Positions 1-8,911 of a stretch of DNA of 43,722 nt are shown piece after piece. This DNA comes from an uncultured Bacteroidales bacterium (GTDB taxonomy: Bacteria; Bacteroidota; Bacteroidia; Bacteroidales; Muribaculaceae): the NCBI GenBank assembly GCA_947175245.1, contig CAMWLW010000011.1, positions 1-43,722 of the forward strand, given 5' to 3'. The translations under genes and the position numbers were made by a program. The notes under the pieces are model-generated. The model ran no database searches and had not been told where the DNA came from. It saw nothing but the letters and a program-made list of their open reading frames with translations. Numbering within the stretch: position 1 is the stretch's first letter; every line of letters begins with the position of its first letter.

Positions 1-53
1 TTCATAAAAAAGCACTCCAAAAGTTTTTTGTCTAACTTTTGGGGTGCAGTTCA
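1..53. mobile_element. Possible insertion-sequence end (IS3/IS150-like terminal repeat) forming a hairpin
   Basis: Positions 12-25 and 34-47 are inverted repeats of 14 nt with one G-T pair and an 8-nt loop. Read on the minus strand from position 53, the sequence starts TGAACTGCACCCC and continues with AAAAGTTAGACA, which from memory resembles terminal repeats of IS3-family (IS150 group) elements. A run of six T follows the hairpin on that strand at 6-11. If this is an IS end, the element lies to the left of the window. The alternative is a plain intrinsic terminator for minus-strand transcription, although no minus-strand gene lies immediately to its right. No transposase sequence is visible here. 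Confidence 0.35.
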
Positions 54-87
54 AAGTTTAGGTGGCCTCTTTTATTTTTATTGTCGG

Positions 88-95
88 TAACTTTG
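88..95 (+). promoter_or_regulatory. Bacteroidetes-type -7 box (TAACTTTG) upstream of the broken barrel gene
   Basis: TAACTTTG fits the TAnnTTTG -7 consensus, 26 nt before the ATG at 122. No clear TTG is found 19-21 nt further upstream, so the -33 part is weak. Confidence 0.45.
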
Positions 96-121
96 CGCCA
101 TAATATTAATGACTTCGATAT

Positions 122-2211
122 ATGAAACAAATAGTTGTATTAATAGGTATATGGCTATGTACTTTCGGTGCAATAGCGCAAAGTGAGACTAACGACAGTA
201 TCAAGACACAGGAACTTAAAGAGGTTGTCGTAGAGGCTAAACTTCAATCTACATCTGCTACCGTATCTACCTATCTCCCCACCAAGCACCAACGCAATGC
301 AGCCCAAAACGGTCCAGAACTACTAAACCACATGGCTATTCCTCAACTCGGTTTGGTGTCAGGATATAACGTAACCACAAACGTAGGGCAGAAAGTTGAC
401 CTTTTTATAGACTATGTTCCTGCTTCTGAACAGGATTTGAATGGAATGCGTATGGCTGACGTGAAGAAAGTTGAATATTATGATTTTCCCACTGATCCGC
501 GGTTTCAAGGTTCGCAGCATGTAGTCAACTTCATCATGCAGAAGTATGAGTACGGTGGATATGTAAAAGCATACGCAAATGATTTCTTCATTGCCAATTC
601 CGGGCAACTCAACCTATTCTCCAAACTACAGTATAAACGTATGACTTTCGACATAGGTGTCGGTGGTTGGTATTCAGCCAATGACCATCTGAGCCAGTCG
701 ACAGTGGAGAAATATAGACTTCCGCAGACTGACGGTTCCATAAAAACGTTTGATCGAATATCAGAACCGGACTATACCAAAGTACGTCAACAATCATATT
801 GGCCTACATTAAAAGCTACATATCTCACAGATAAGATAACAATGGTAAACACTTTGGATGCGAACTTCTTTCGCTCGCCCAAGCAGAATACAGCAGGTAA
901 AGTTTATTTCTCTCCAGCCAACTTTCCCTCGACTGATTATACCGACGACCAAAACAGTCGCACTAACTCCTTAACATATTCCGGCTACTGGAATTTCGTG
1001 TTACCTCACGGCAACAGCATAAGTTTCAATCCCTACTATTCTTATTCCCACACCAACCAACAAAGACTATATTCATAGGCCGCAGTCTCATCGTTTGCCA
1101 ATGGAGCAACCGATGATTCGCACCGAGCCACCACATCACTGCGATTCATGCACGACTTTGGCAAATACGGCAACATTACAGCCATTCTCAACGGAACACT
1201 CCTTTCCAATCGTACCCAATATTCAGGCACCTCAACTGCTTCTGACCATCTGACTACCTATCGGGTCGGTTCCGGCTTGTTCTACAACTTCAAAACCGAT
1301 AAATTCAACGGACTTATTGGAGGCGGTTTTAATTACGATCACTCAACTTTGGGCGATGTATCAGAGCATTACACACAACCGTGGATGGATTTTTCACTGC
1401 AATATGCCTTTAACAATAAAAACTCCATAAGCGCAGAATTTCATCACGCCACGTGGACTTTGGCTTCATCATACCGCAGTACAGCCATAATACAGTCAAA
1501 TCCCTTGTTCAGCTATACCGGCAACCCGGACGTAACACCTTATAAGAGCTGGGATGCAAACTTGAGATATGTGTTCATGCCTAACAATAAATTCAATTTC
1601 GCCGCTTTCGGTCAAACTACCGTAATTACCGACCGATATGCCTATGTATTAAGGCATCTCCAGACTGCATTCTCCGCACCATACAGCAAAAGGGAGTTGG
1701 CAATTATTCATCATGGCTATATGGAGTACAAGGCACCGCACGACTTATCAACAACAGTCTAATGATTAACGGACAAGTGGCACACAGAATAGTACGCAAC
1801 GGCGTGCCCTTTGATTGGACTAAGCAACGTGTCTTATGGTATATCCAAGCATTCTATTATGTCGGAGGGTGGAACTTCGGTCTGCAATATCAATCGCCCC
1901 AAGAATACTGCGATGGTTATGTCAACGGCGCATGGATGAAAGACAAGAGCGCATACACCGCTATTGTAGGTTGGGGCAATTCCTCATGGAACGTACAGGC
2001 ACGGCTCACCAATCCCTTCCGTTGGAATTGGGAAGCATCAAAATCCGAAACGACAAGTCCGAACTATGATGTAGCCACCACATACTACAACACAAGCTAT
2101 CATTGTTACGTATTGCTGTCGGCCACTTATACTTTCGGCTTCGGCAAGAAGATACAGCGCGGCAACGAGGCGTCGCAACAGATGGGCACATCATCAAGTA
2201 TTCTAAAGTAA
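122..2211 (+). pseudogene. Broken outer-membrane beta-barrel protein (TonB-receptor-like) with one nonsense and one frameshift lesion
   Basis: Three consecutive segments encode one protein of about 695 codons. It has a signal peptide ending near AIAQ, a plug-like domain (ELKEVVVEAK at about residues 30-40, then VDLFIDYVPAS and VKKVEYYDFP), and a long aromatic-rich barrel with alternating strands. The C-terminus is FGFGKK...SSSILK, typical of a Bacteroidales barrel family that lacks the usual CarboxypepD_reg domain. An in-frame TAG at 1076-1078 stops the first segment, and the same frame continues to 1762. A second lesion lies near an A4 run at 1688-1691: restoring one A joins SKK to GVGNYSSWLYGVQGTARL and then to the frame that ends at 2211. 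Base composition is lower in GC than in the neighbours, and the gene sits beside a possible IS end, so it may be acquired DNA in decay. Sequencing error could explain one lesion, less easily both. Confidence 0.8.
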
Positions 2212-2234
2212 ACAGCAACTCATACTACACGGAG

Positions 2235-2265
2235 ACCTCGGCAGTGATTGTCGGGGTTTTCTTTT
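2235..2265 (+). terminator. Intrinsic terminator after the broken barrel gene
   Basis: A 9-bp stem (2235-2243 with 2249-2257, two G-T pairs, loop GTGAT) is followed by TTTCTTTT. Confidence 0.65.
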
Positions 2266-2374
2266 GGAATTGCGGTTGTGTGAACCGCCGAAGTTGAGCG
2301 ACATAAAGGTAGCAAACGACCTCTTTTCTTTCCATTTAACAGTTCTATTTATCTACAATAATTGTAATTTTAGA

Positions 2375-2404
2375 TTGGGGATAGACGATTTTTTATTATC
2401 TTTG
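2375..2404 (+). promoter_or_regulatory. Promoter of the phosphodiester glycosidase gene
   Basis: TTG at 2375-2377, a 19-nt spacer, then TATCTTTG at 2397-2404. This is a full match to the Bacteroidetes housekeeping promoter pattern, 42 nt before the ATG at 2447. Confidence 0.65.
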
Positions 2405-2446
2405 TAAGCTATTAAACTGATTATATCATTTATTCATACCTTTACC

Positions 2447-4144
2447 ATGACCTGTAAATCATTTTTCACAGCCTCTTTAATATTATCTTCAGTCGCTTTT
2501 GCCAACGCTGAGGCAAAGTGGACGGTAAACTATGTAGAGCATACCGTCGACACGACATTCCATGCCACGGTTGGCCCCGGCACGACGCTAACTCACATCG
2601 ACATAACGGGCCCCGATGGTGTGAACCACGCGTTCTACACCGAGATTGACCTGAACAACCAATGGGTCGAGATGCGTTCGGCCAAGGCCAAGAACGATAT
2701 GCGTGCCGTCGAGACCGTTCCCGACATTGCAGCACGCTTTGATGCCCCGGGTCAGCGCTATTTCAACGGCGTCAATGCCGACTTCTTCAACACCGGCTAC
2801 CCCTACAACTCGCTCGGTGTATGCATTTCGGACGGTCAGTTGGCCAATCGTCAGACTACTGGCCCGTCGGCCGATATCGACGACTATTACCTGTGCTTCG
2901 ACAGCAAAGGCGTGCCCCAATTCTCGCGCCACGTCACCGTCGCATCAAAAGGCACATTAATTCTCCCCGACACCCGCACCTATCCTTGCTCGACCAACGA
3001 AGAGCGTACCACCAATGCACTTGTCATATACTCACCCCAGTGGCAGTTCATCAAGAACGGCACCACCTATCCGGCCGGACATACCGGCACAAACGAATGG
3101 GGCTCAGAGGTTGCCGTGCGTCTCGTCAACGGTGAACGCACGTTCTGGGGCCGTACCGCCGACCTCGAAGTGCTGACGGATGCCGAAAAAAACATCGGCA
3201 ACATGAAGATACCTGCCGACGGATTTGTCCTCTCGGGCCACGGCAATGCCAACACTATCGTTGCCGGTTTGAAAAAGGGTGATAAAATCAAGCTCTACTT
3301 CGACTTCAAGGCCGACAACACCTCGTTTGACGCACGCGAAGTCATCGGCGGCTTCCCCTATCTGCTCTATGGCGGCACAATCCAGCCTACGCTGAGCTAT
3401 CCCGAGCATCTCGCCAACCGCGAGCCCCGCACAGCCGTAGGCTACAACAACGACAAATCACGCATGATACTGCTCGTTGTCGACGGCCGCAAAGCCGGCG
3501 GCTCGATCGGAGCAACCCAACAGGAAATGGCCTGGTTCATGAAAAACCTCGGCTGCACCTATGCCATGAACTTTGACGGCGGCGGCTCGTCGACCATGTA
3601 TGTCGACCGCCTCGGCATCCGCAATATCCCCTCGACCTCAAGTCTCGACAAAGACCGCAAGGAGGGTGAGCCGCGCGTGGTAGTCAACGCCCTGTTTGCC
3701 GTATCGACCGCCCCCGACGACAACCAGGTTGCCGCCATCGAGATTGTCGACAAGCATCTCGACCTCACCACGGGCCAAAGCTATACCCCCACAGTCTATG
3801 CCTACAACCGTTACGGCACACTCATCGACAAAGACTTCAAGGACTACACCTGCACCGTCTCTCCACTTATAGCCTCGGCTAAGGGTAACACCATCACCGG
3901 TGCCGACGGCCGTTACAGCGGACACCTCACAGTCACCTATGGCGACGCCACCCACACTATACCCGTCTACCTCAACGGTGGCGGTGAATTTGTCAGCGCA
4001 TCGGTCGACGTCATCACTGCCGACAGCGACCCCGATGCTCCCGCCGTATATTACAACATGCAGGGCATACGCATCGACAATCCCGCACCCGGCGCCCTCT
4101 ACATCGAGAAACACGGTAGCCGCACTCAGAAAATACAGCGCTGA
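2447..4144 (+). CDS. Secreted phosphodiester glycosidase family protein (NAGPA domain)
   Basis: The 565-residue product starts with a Sec signal peptide (hydrophobic stretch to about residue 20, ANA cleavage-like site). A domain of the NAGPA (N-acetylglucosamine-1-phosphodiester alpha-N-acetylglucosaminidase) type spans roughly residues 75-410. Its hallmark NFDGGGSSTMYVD lies at about residues 375-387, and VGYNNDKSRMILLVVDGR lies upstream. Members remove sugars linked through phosphodiesters; the natural substrate here is unknown. Residues about 420-510 look like an Ig-type domain. The last 30 residues (YYNMQGIRIDNP...GALYIEK) match a C-terminal tail also present on the beta-helix protein at 32488, suggesting a shared surface-sorting or anchoring signal. 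The gene is monocistronic, with its own promoter, and is followed by the nadE promoter. Confidence 0.85.
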   Translation: MTCKSFFTASLILSSVAFANAEAKWTVNYVEHTVDTTFHATVGPGTTLTHIDITGPDGVNHAFYTEIDLNNQWVEMRSAKAKNDMRAVETVPDIAARFDAPGQRYFNGVNADFFNTGYPYNSLGVCISDGQLANRQTTGPSADIDDYYLCFDSKGVPQFSRHVTVASKGTLILPDTRTYPCSTNEERTTNALVIYSPQWQFIKNGTTYPAGHTGTNEWGSEVAVRLVNGERTFWGRTADLEVLTDAEKNIGNMKIPADGFVLSGHGNANTIVAGLKKGDKIKLYFDFKADNTSFDAREVIGGFPYLLYGGTIQPTLSYPEHLANREPRTAVGYNNDKSRMILLVVDGRKAGGSIGATQQEMAWFMKNLGCTYAMNFDGGGSSTMYVDRLGIRNIPSTSSLDKDRKEGEPRVVVNALFAVSTAPDDNQVAAIEIVDKHLDLTTGQSYTPTVYAYNRYGTLIDKDFKDYTCTVSPLIASAKGNTITGADGRYSGHLTVTYGDATHTIPVYLNGGGEFVSASVDVITADSDPDAPAVYYNMQGIRIDNPAPGALYIEKHGSRTQKIQR

Positions 4145-4169
4145 CGCGACACTCTTTGAAGTTTTTTTA

Positions 4170-4177
4170 TACCTTTG
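4170..4177 (+). promoter_or_regulatory. -7 box (TACCTTTG) of nadE
   Basis: TACCTTTG fits TAnnTTTG. Transcription would begin near 4184, after the in-frame ATG at 4175 but before the ATG at 4202, so it decides for the later start. The -33 element is not clear. Confidence 0.5.
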
Positions 4178-4201
4178 CCGTTCCAAAGGTTATTACTAAA
4201 T

Positions 4202-6124
4202 ATGGCACAGGAATTTTTCAGAGTAGCAGCTGCGTCACCTGTCATTAACGTCGGTGACTGTGAATACAACACTAACCAGATTCTAAAACTTGCCGACGAG
4301 CTTGTAGCCCGCGGTGTCGAGATGGCCGTGTTCCCCGAGATGTGCATCACGGGCTACACATGCGCCGACCTTCACCACACCGGCACACTCATCGACGCCA
4401 CCCTGCGGTGCATCCACACCATCATGAACCATGCCGCCACACGCCACATGGTGCTGTGGGTCGGTGCATCTCTACCCTACCGCAACGCGCTATACAACTG
4501 TGCCATAGCCATCGGAGGCGGCAAGCTGCTCGCCGTCGTGCCCAAAACCTACCTGCCCACCTACAACGAGTTCTATGAGAAACGCTGGTGGACGTCGGGG
4601 CACAATGTCAGCGGCACCATTAACCTCGGCCCGGCCATAGGTGAGGTACCTATCGGCACCGGCAACCTCGTTGCCACCCCCGGCGGCATACTCATCGGCG
4701 CCGAAGTGTGTGAGGATCTTTGGGCTCCGATACCCCCCTCGACCTATGCCGCCCTGGCCGGAGCCCACATCATAGTCAACCTCAGCGCCAGCAACGACGT
4801 CACCGGCAAGTATGACTACCTGCTCAACCTCATCAAGAGCCAGAGCACACGCTGCATCGGCGCCTATGTCTACTCGTCGGCCGGCTATGGAGAGTCGACA
4901 ACCGACCTGGTATTTGACTCCAAGTGCATCATTGCCGAGAATGGCTCGATAATCGAGAAATCACCCCGTTGGTCGCTCGAGTCGCAGTATGCCATCGCCG
5001 ACATCGACATCAGCGCCATCAACCGCGACCGCCTGCACAACAACACGTTCAACGACTGCGCATCGTTCAACCGCCCCCATACACCCTATAATATTATTAA
5101 TGTGGACTGCACCCCCGCCGTTCACGACGATGATATTATGCATCCCTACTCGGCCACCCCGTTCCTGCCCGAAGGCATCGATGTCGACGCCGAGGCAGCC
5201 GAGATAATCAACATCCAGACCCACGGTCTCGCACGTCGTCTCGACGCCACCCGTTGCCGCACGGCCGTCATAGGCATCTCGGGAGGCCTCGACTCGACCC
5301 TCGCCCTGCTCATCACCGCCAACGCGTTCGATCTGCTCGGACTTGACCGCAGCGGTATCATCGGCGTCACAATGCCAGGATTCGGCACCACAGGCCGCAC
5401 CCACAACAACGCCGTCACCCTCATGCAGGCCCTCGGCGTCACGATGCGCGAGATTTCAATTGTATCAGCTGTAAATCAACACTTCGCCGACATAGGCCAC
5501 GACCCTGCCGTGCGCGACGTCACCTATGAGAACGCCCAGGCACGCCAGCGCACCTACCTGCTCATGGACATCGCCAACCAGACGGGCGGCATGGTCATCG
5601 GCACCGGCGACCTCTCCGAGCTCGCCCTGGGATGGGCCACCTACAACGGCGACCACATGTCGATGTATGGCGTCAACGCCGGCATCCCCAAGACCATGAT
5701 ACGCCATCTGGTCGAGTGGTTCGCACACCACGCCACCGACCCTGCCGAGAAAACCGCCCTGCTCGACATAGTCGACACCCCCATAAGCCCCGAGCTTATC
5801 CCGGCCGACAACGACGGCAACATCACCCAGAAAACCGAAGACCTCGTCGGCCCCTACGAGCTGCACGACTTCTTCCTCTACCACCTCCTGCGCTACGGCC
5901 GCTCAACCCCCGAGATTTACCGCCTCGCGCTCCACGTGTTCGATGGCCGCTACACGCCCGAGACCATCCAACACTGGCTCACCACCTTCATGCGCCGCTT
6001 CTTCAACCAGCAGTTCAAGCGCTCATGTATGCCCGACGGCCCCAAAGTCACCGGCGTAGGCCTCTCGCCGCGCGGCGACTGGCGCATGCCCAGCGACGCC
6101 TCCGGCTCAGAGTGGAAACCCTGA
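4202..6124 (+). CDS. nadE: Glutamine-dependent NAD(+) synthetase
   Basis: The 640-residue product makes NAD from deamido-NAD, ATP and glutamine in the cytoplasm. The N-terminal nitrilase-type glutaminase domain (about 1-290) shows the catalytic triad: E46 in FPEMCITGY, K115 in VPKTYLP and C170 in GAEVCEDLW. The C-terminal synthetase domain carries the ATP pyrophosphatase loop SGGLDS at 360-365 and the downstream TGDLSELALGW motif. The length is normal for the two-domain bacterial form. An upstream in-frame ATG at 4175 lies inside the -7 promoter box, so 4202 (MAQEFFRVAAAS) is chosen. The gene stands alone, 57 nt after the glycosidase gene. Confidence 0.95.
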   Translation: MAQEFFRVAAASPVINVGDCEYNTNQILKLADELVARGVEMAVFPEMCITGYTCADLHHTGTLIDATLRCIHTIMNHAATRHMVLWVGASLPYRNALYNCAIAIGGGKLLAVVPKTYLPTYNEFYEKRWWTSGHNVSGTINLGPAIGEVPIGTGNLVATPGGILIGAEVCEDLWAPIPPSTYAALAGAHIIVNLSASNDVTGKYDYLLNLIKSQSTRCIGAYVYSSAGYGESTTDLVFDSKCIIAENGSIIEKSPRWSLESQYAIADIDISAINRDRLHNNTFNDCASFNRPHTPYNIINVDCTPAVHDDDIMHPYSATPFLPEGIDVDAEAAEIINIQTHGLARRLDATRCRTAVIGISGGLDSTLALLITANAFDLLGLDRSGIIGVTMPGFGTTGRTHNNAVTLMQALGVTMREISIVSAVNQHFADIGHDPAVRDVTYENAQARQRTYLLMDIANQTGGMVIGTGDLSELALGWATYNGDHMSMYGVNAGIPKTMIRHLVEWFAHHATDPAEKTALLDIVDTPISPELIPADNDGNITQKTEDLVGPYELHDFFLYHLLRYGRSTPEIYRLALHVFDGRYTPETIQHWLTTFMRRFFNQQFKRSCMPDGPKVTGVGLSPRGDWRMPSDASGSEWKP

Positions 6125-6170
6125 CCCCGAACACTTTGGCGAATATTTTTATAAAAAAAATCATTCGTTA

Positions 6171-6204
6171 TTTACTTAAAAGTAAAGACTTTTTCTTAAC
6201 TTTG
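6171..6204 (+). promoter_or_regulatory. Promoter and palindromic operator of the toxin-antitoxin pair
   Basis: TAACTTTG at 6197-6204 is a perfect -7 box. Just upstream, where the -33 element should be, lies the dyad TTTACTT-AA-AAGTAAA (6171-6186, 7-bp arms). A dyad at this place is the expected binding site for an autoregulating HTH antitoxin; that role is inferred. Confidence 0.55.
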
Positions 6205-6234
6205 CGGTTATAAAGATAAAAAGACGATAATGGC

Positions 6235-6705
6235 ATGAGCGAAGCTGAACTTATACAACTAAACAAAGACCGTAACTGCACCCTATACACCATTCAGTTC
6301 ATCACTGAAGACAAGGGTGAGTATCTTCGTTTTTATAACCGCTTTAAGAATGATGCGACCTATAATGAAGACTTAGCTCGTATAGCCAAATTCGTTGAAA
6401 GCATCGCCGACCTTGGAGCGCTTGAGCGTTTCTTCCGACCCGAAGGAAAGATGAGCGATAGAGTGTGCGCGCTCCCGGTTATAAAATCAAAGTTACGCCT
6501 ATACTGTCTACGGCTATCCGACAGTATCCTTATTTTGGGTAATGGTGGAATCAAGAAAACGCGCACGTATGATGAAGATGATGAATTGCGAGGATTTGTG
6601 GTAACCCTCCAAAACTTCGATAAGCTTATTAAACAAGGTGTGAAAGACGGGACAATTGCAATTTCAGAAAATGAAATTATAACCGATAAAACCTTTGACC
6701 TATGA
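6235..6705 (+). CDS. Probable RelE/HigB-like toxin of a type II toxin-antitoxin pair
   Basis: The 156-residue protein is basic and mixed alpha/beta. The middle part (about 50-125) resembles RelE/HigB-type toxins: a helical stretch, an ERFFRPEGKMSDRVCALPV loop, then consecutive strands (KSKLRLYCLRLSDSILILGNGG) followed by a KTRTYDEDDEL helix. It is longer than the usual 90-120 residues, with an N-terminal extension of about 40 residues. The downstream XRE-type gene overlaps its stop codon by 4 nt (ATGA), the layout of HigBA-type operons (toxin first). The family call rests on context as much as sequence. Codon use is AT-richer than in flanking genes, which suggests acquisition by transfer. Confidence 0.6.
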   Translation: MSEAELIQLNKDRNCTLYTIQFITEDKGEYLRFYNRFKNDATYNEDLARIAKFVESIADLGALERFFRPEGKMSDRVCALPVIKSKLRLYCLRLSDSILILGNGGIKKTRTYDEDDELRGFVVTLQNFDKLIKQGVKDGTIAISENEIITDKTFDL

Positions 6706-6968
6706 AAACTGCATTTGAAGAATATAACCAGATTGTGGCATCCATACCGGCTGCCATTCATAAAGAAGTGGATATGGAGATGGCTATTTCCAATAAGATC
6801 TATGAACTTATGAGGCAGAAAGGATTGTCAAAAGCTGAGTTTGCCCGATCTATAGGTAAACGTCCCTGCGAGATAACCAAGTGGTTAAGTGGACAGCATA
6901 ACTTCACGCTTGCCACCCTTACCATGCTATCGTCATTCTTCGGTCAACCAATAGTTACGGTTGTATAA
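6702..6968 (+). CDS. XRE-family HTH antitoxin
   Basis: The 88-residue protein has a helix-turn-helix at about residues 35-75: LMRQKGLSKAEFARSIGK is the first part and ITKWLSGQHNFTLATL the recognition helix and following segment. This is the pattern of HigA-like antitoxins, which bind the toxin and repress the operon promoter. The N-terminal 30 residues are a probable dimerisation or toxin-binding segment. The start codon overlaps the toxin stop (ATGA), so translation is probably coupled. The palindrome at 6171-6186 is its likely operator. Confidence 0.75.
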   Translation: MKTAFEEYNQIVASIPAAIHKEVDMEMAISNKIYELMRQKGLSKAEFARSIGKRPCEITKWLSGQHNFTLATLTMLSSFFGQPIVTVV

Positions 6969-7065
6969 GAAACGATGATATAGCAAGCAAGGCAATCTAA
7001 TTATTAAGGCACTTGAGGACCTACCGAGTATTTACAAACTCAATGGCAGGTGAATGTTCCACGAG

Positions 7066-7099
7066 GTTATTGACAATTTTCGACAGTTATTGACAATTT
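7066..7099. repeat. Tandem direct repeat GTTATTGACAATTT upstream of parA
   Basis: Two copies of GTTATTGACAATTT start at 7066 and 7086, exactly 20 nt apart (about two helical turns). They lie in the 215-nt gap between the antitoxin gene and parA and could be binding sites for a regulator, but nothing shows which. Confidence 0.5.
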
Positions 7100-7183
7100 C
7101 ACTAAAAACCCCTTTCATCAGTAGGTTATAAGCCGGTTTTGATGTTACTTTGCAGCGTGAAACATTAGACTAAAACACGCAAC

Positions 7184-7951
7184 ATGGGAAAAATCATAGC
7201 CATAGCCAACCAAAAAGGCGGCGTCGGCAAGACAACCACTACAATAAACCTCGCGGCCTCACTCGCCCGTGAGGGCAAACGCGTACTCATCATCGATGCC
7301 GACCCCCAGGCCAACGCCACGTCGGGTTACGGAATCGACCCGCGCACCATGACGTCATCAATCTACGAGTGCCTGGTCGACAACTATCCCGTCGACGGCT
7401 CACAGGTAGGCACCTGCATCGACGGCCTCGACCTCATAGGCTCGCGCATAGACCTCGCCGGTGCCGAGCTCGAGCTCATCAACAAACCCAATCGAGAGCG
7501 CGTCCTCGCCAACCTGCTCCAACCCGTGGCCGAGAAATACGACTACATCCTCATCGACTGCTCGCCGTCGCTCGGTCTCATCACCGTCAACGCCCTCACA
7601 GCCGCCAACTCGGTCATCATCCCCGTCCAGGCCGAGTACTTCGCCCTCGAAGGCATCAGCAAACTGCTCAACACCATCCGTATCATCAAATCCAAGCTCA
7701 ACCCCTCGCTCGAGATCGAAGGCTTCCTGCTCACAATGTACGACGCACGCCTGCGTTTAGCCAACCAGATTTACGAGGAACTCAAAGGCCACTTCGGCGA
7801 CATGGTGTTCAACACCGTCATACCCCGTAACATACGACTCAGCGAGGCACCCAGCCACGGTCTGCCGGCCATTCTCTACGATGCCGAGAGCCGCGGAGCC
7901 ACAAGCCACATAAGCCTTGCCAAAGAGATCATCGCCAAACACAAGAAATAA
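7184..7951 (+). CDS. parA: Chromosome-partitioning ATPase ParA (Soj)
   Basis: The 255-residue protein is a deviant Walker-type ATPase that positions ParB-bound origin DNA. The deviant Walker A motif KGGVGKTT is at residues 11-18, with the signature lysine K11. Walker A-prime (VLIIDADPQAN) is at about 34-44 and Walker B-like YILIDCSPSLG is near 122-132. There is no N-terminal DNA-binding extension, as is normal for chromosomal ParA. parB follows after 20 nt. Only a weak -7 box (TTACTTTG, 7145-7152) is visible upstream. Confidence 0.95.
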   Translation: MGKIIAIANQKGGVGKTTTTINLAASLAREGKRVLIIDADPQANATSGYGIDPRTMTSSIYECLVDNYPVDGSQVGTCIDGLDLIGSRIDLAGAELELINKPNRERVLANLLQPVAEKYDYILIDCSPSLGLITVNALTAANSVIIPVQAEYFALEGISKLLNTIRIIKSKLNPSLEIEGFLLTMYDARLRLANQIYEELKGHFGDMVFNTVIPRNIRLSEAPSHGLPAILYDAESRGATSHISLAKEIIAKHKK

Positions 7952-7971
7952 CCTACAAACACATCACTGTC

Positions 7972-8862
7972 ATGGCAATAAAACGTAATGCACTCGGCCG
8001 CGGCCTCGACTCGCTCATTTCGATGGACGACACCCCCGCGCGCGGTTCATCGGCAATCAACGACATCGACCTGAGCCTCATATCGCCCAACCCCGAACAG
8101 CCACGCACCACATTCGACACCGATGCACTCGAAGAACTCGCTGCATCGATACGCGAGCTGGGCATCATACAGCCCCTGTCACTGCGCAAGACAGGCCCTG
8201 ACACTTACCAGATTATAGCCGGCGAGCGTCGTTACCGCGCCGCTATTATGGCCGGACTGCAGTCGGTACCGGCCTACATACGCACCGCCTCCGACACCGA
8301 GCTCACCGAGATGGCGCTCATCGAGAACATCCAGCGCGAAGACCTCAACGCCATCGAGATAGCCCTCACATTCAAGAAACTCATCGACCAGTACGAGCTA
8401 ACTCAGGAACGTCTGAGCGAACGCATAGGCAAGAAACGTGCCACCATCGCCAACTTCCTGCGCCTGCTCAAACTGCCGGCCGAGGTTCAGCTCGGACTGC
8501 GCGACAAACTCGTCGACATGGGTCATGCCCGCGCACTCCTCGCCATCGACGACCCCAAAGCCCAGTTAAGGCTCTATAACCGCATTGTCAAAGAAGGTCT
8601 CTCGGTGCGCCGCGTCGAGGAGCTCGTCAAGGAGATGCGCGACGGTACTCCGGCACCTAAATCTACCACCAAACCCGCCACTGCCAACCACGACTACGAC
8701 ATGCTGCAAGACCACCTCTCGGCCACTTTCGGCACCCGGGTCAAGCTCGATTGCACACACCGCGGCAGTGGAAAAATCACATTTCCGTTCAAAAATGAAG
8801 AGGAACTTGCCAAATTAATTACTATCTTTGACACACTGAATAGAAAAGACTCCCGGCAGTAA
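7972..8862 (+). CDS. parB: Chromosome-partitioning protein ParB (Spo0J), CTP-dependent parS-binding protein
   Basis: The 296-residue protein begins with the ParA-interacting LGRGLDSLI motif (residues 8-16). The ParB/CTPase domain follows, with GERRYR at 84-89 and ENIQREDLN at 118-126. The parS-recognising HTH is near 144-168 (TQERLSERIGKKRATIANF). The C-terminal 60 residues form the dimerisation domain. It loads on parS near the origin and slides as a clamp. Co-operonic with parA. No perfect parS palindrome was seen in this window. Confidence 0.95.
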   Translation: MAIKRNALGRGLDSLISMDDTPARGSSAINDIDLSLISPNPEQPRTTFDTDALEELAASIRELGIIQPLSLRKTGPDTYQIIAGERRYRAAIMAGLQSVPAYIRTASDTELTEMALIENIQREDLNAIEIALTFKKLIDQYELTQERLSERIGKKRATIANFLRLLKLPAEVQLGLRDKLVDMGHARALLAIDDPKAQLRLYNRIVKEGLSVRRVEELVKEMRDGTPAPKSTTKPATANHDYDMLQDHLSATFGTRVKLDCTHRGSGKITFPFKNEEELAKLITIFDTLNRKDSRQ

Positions 8863-8911
8863 GCCACAACAGCTACCGTCGTGGAGCGATAAACTATTAT
8901 CAATCACGACA

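Noticed and set aside
2272-2288. Small hairpin GCGGTT/AACCGC after the barrel pseudogene
   Set aside because: Only 6 bp with no T tract; the better terminator is the one at 2235-2265.
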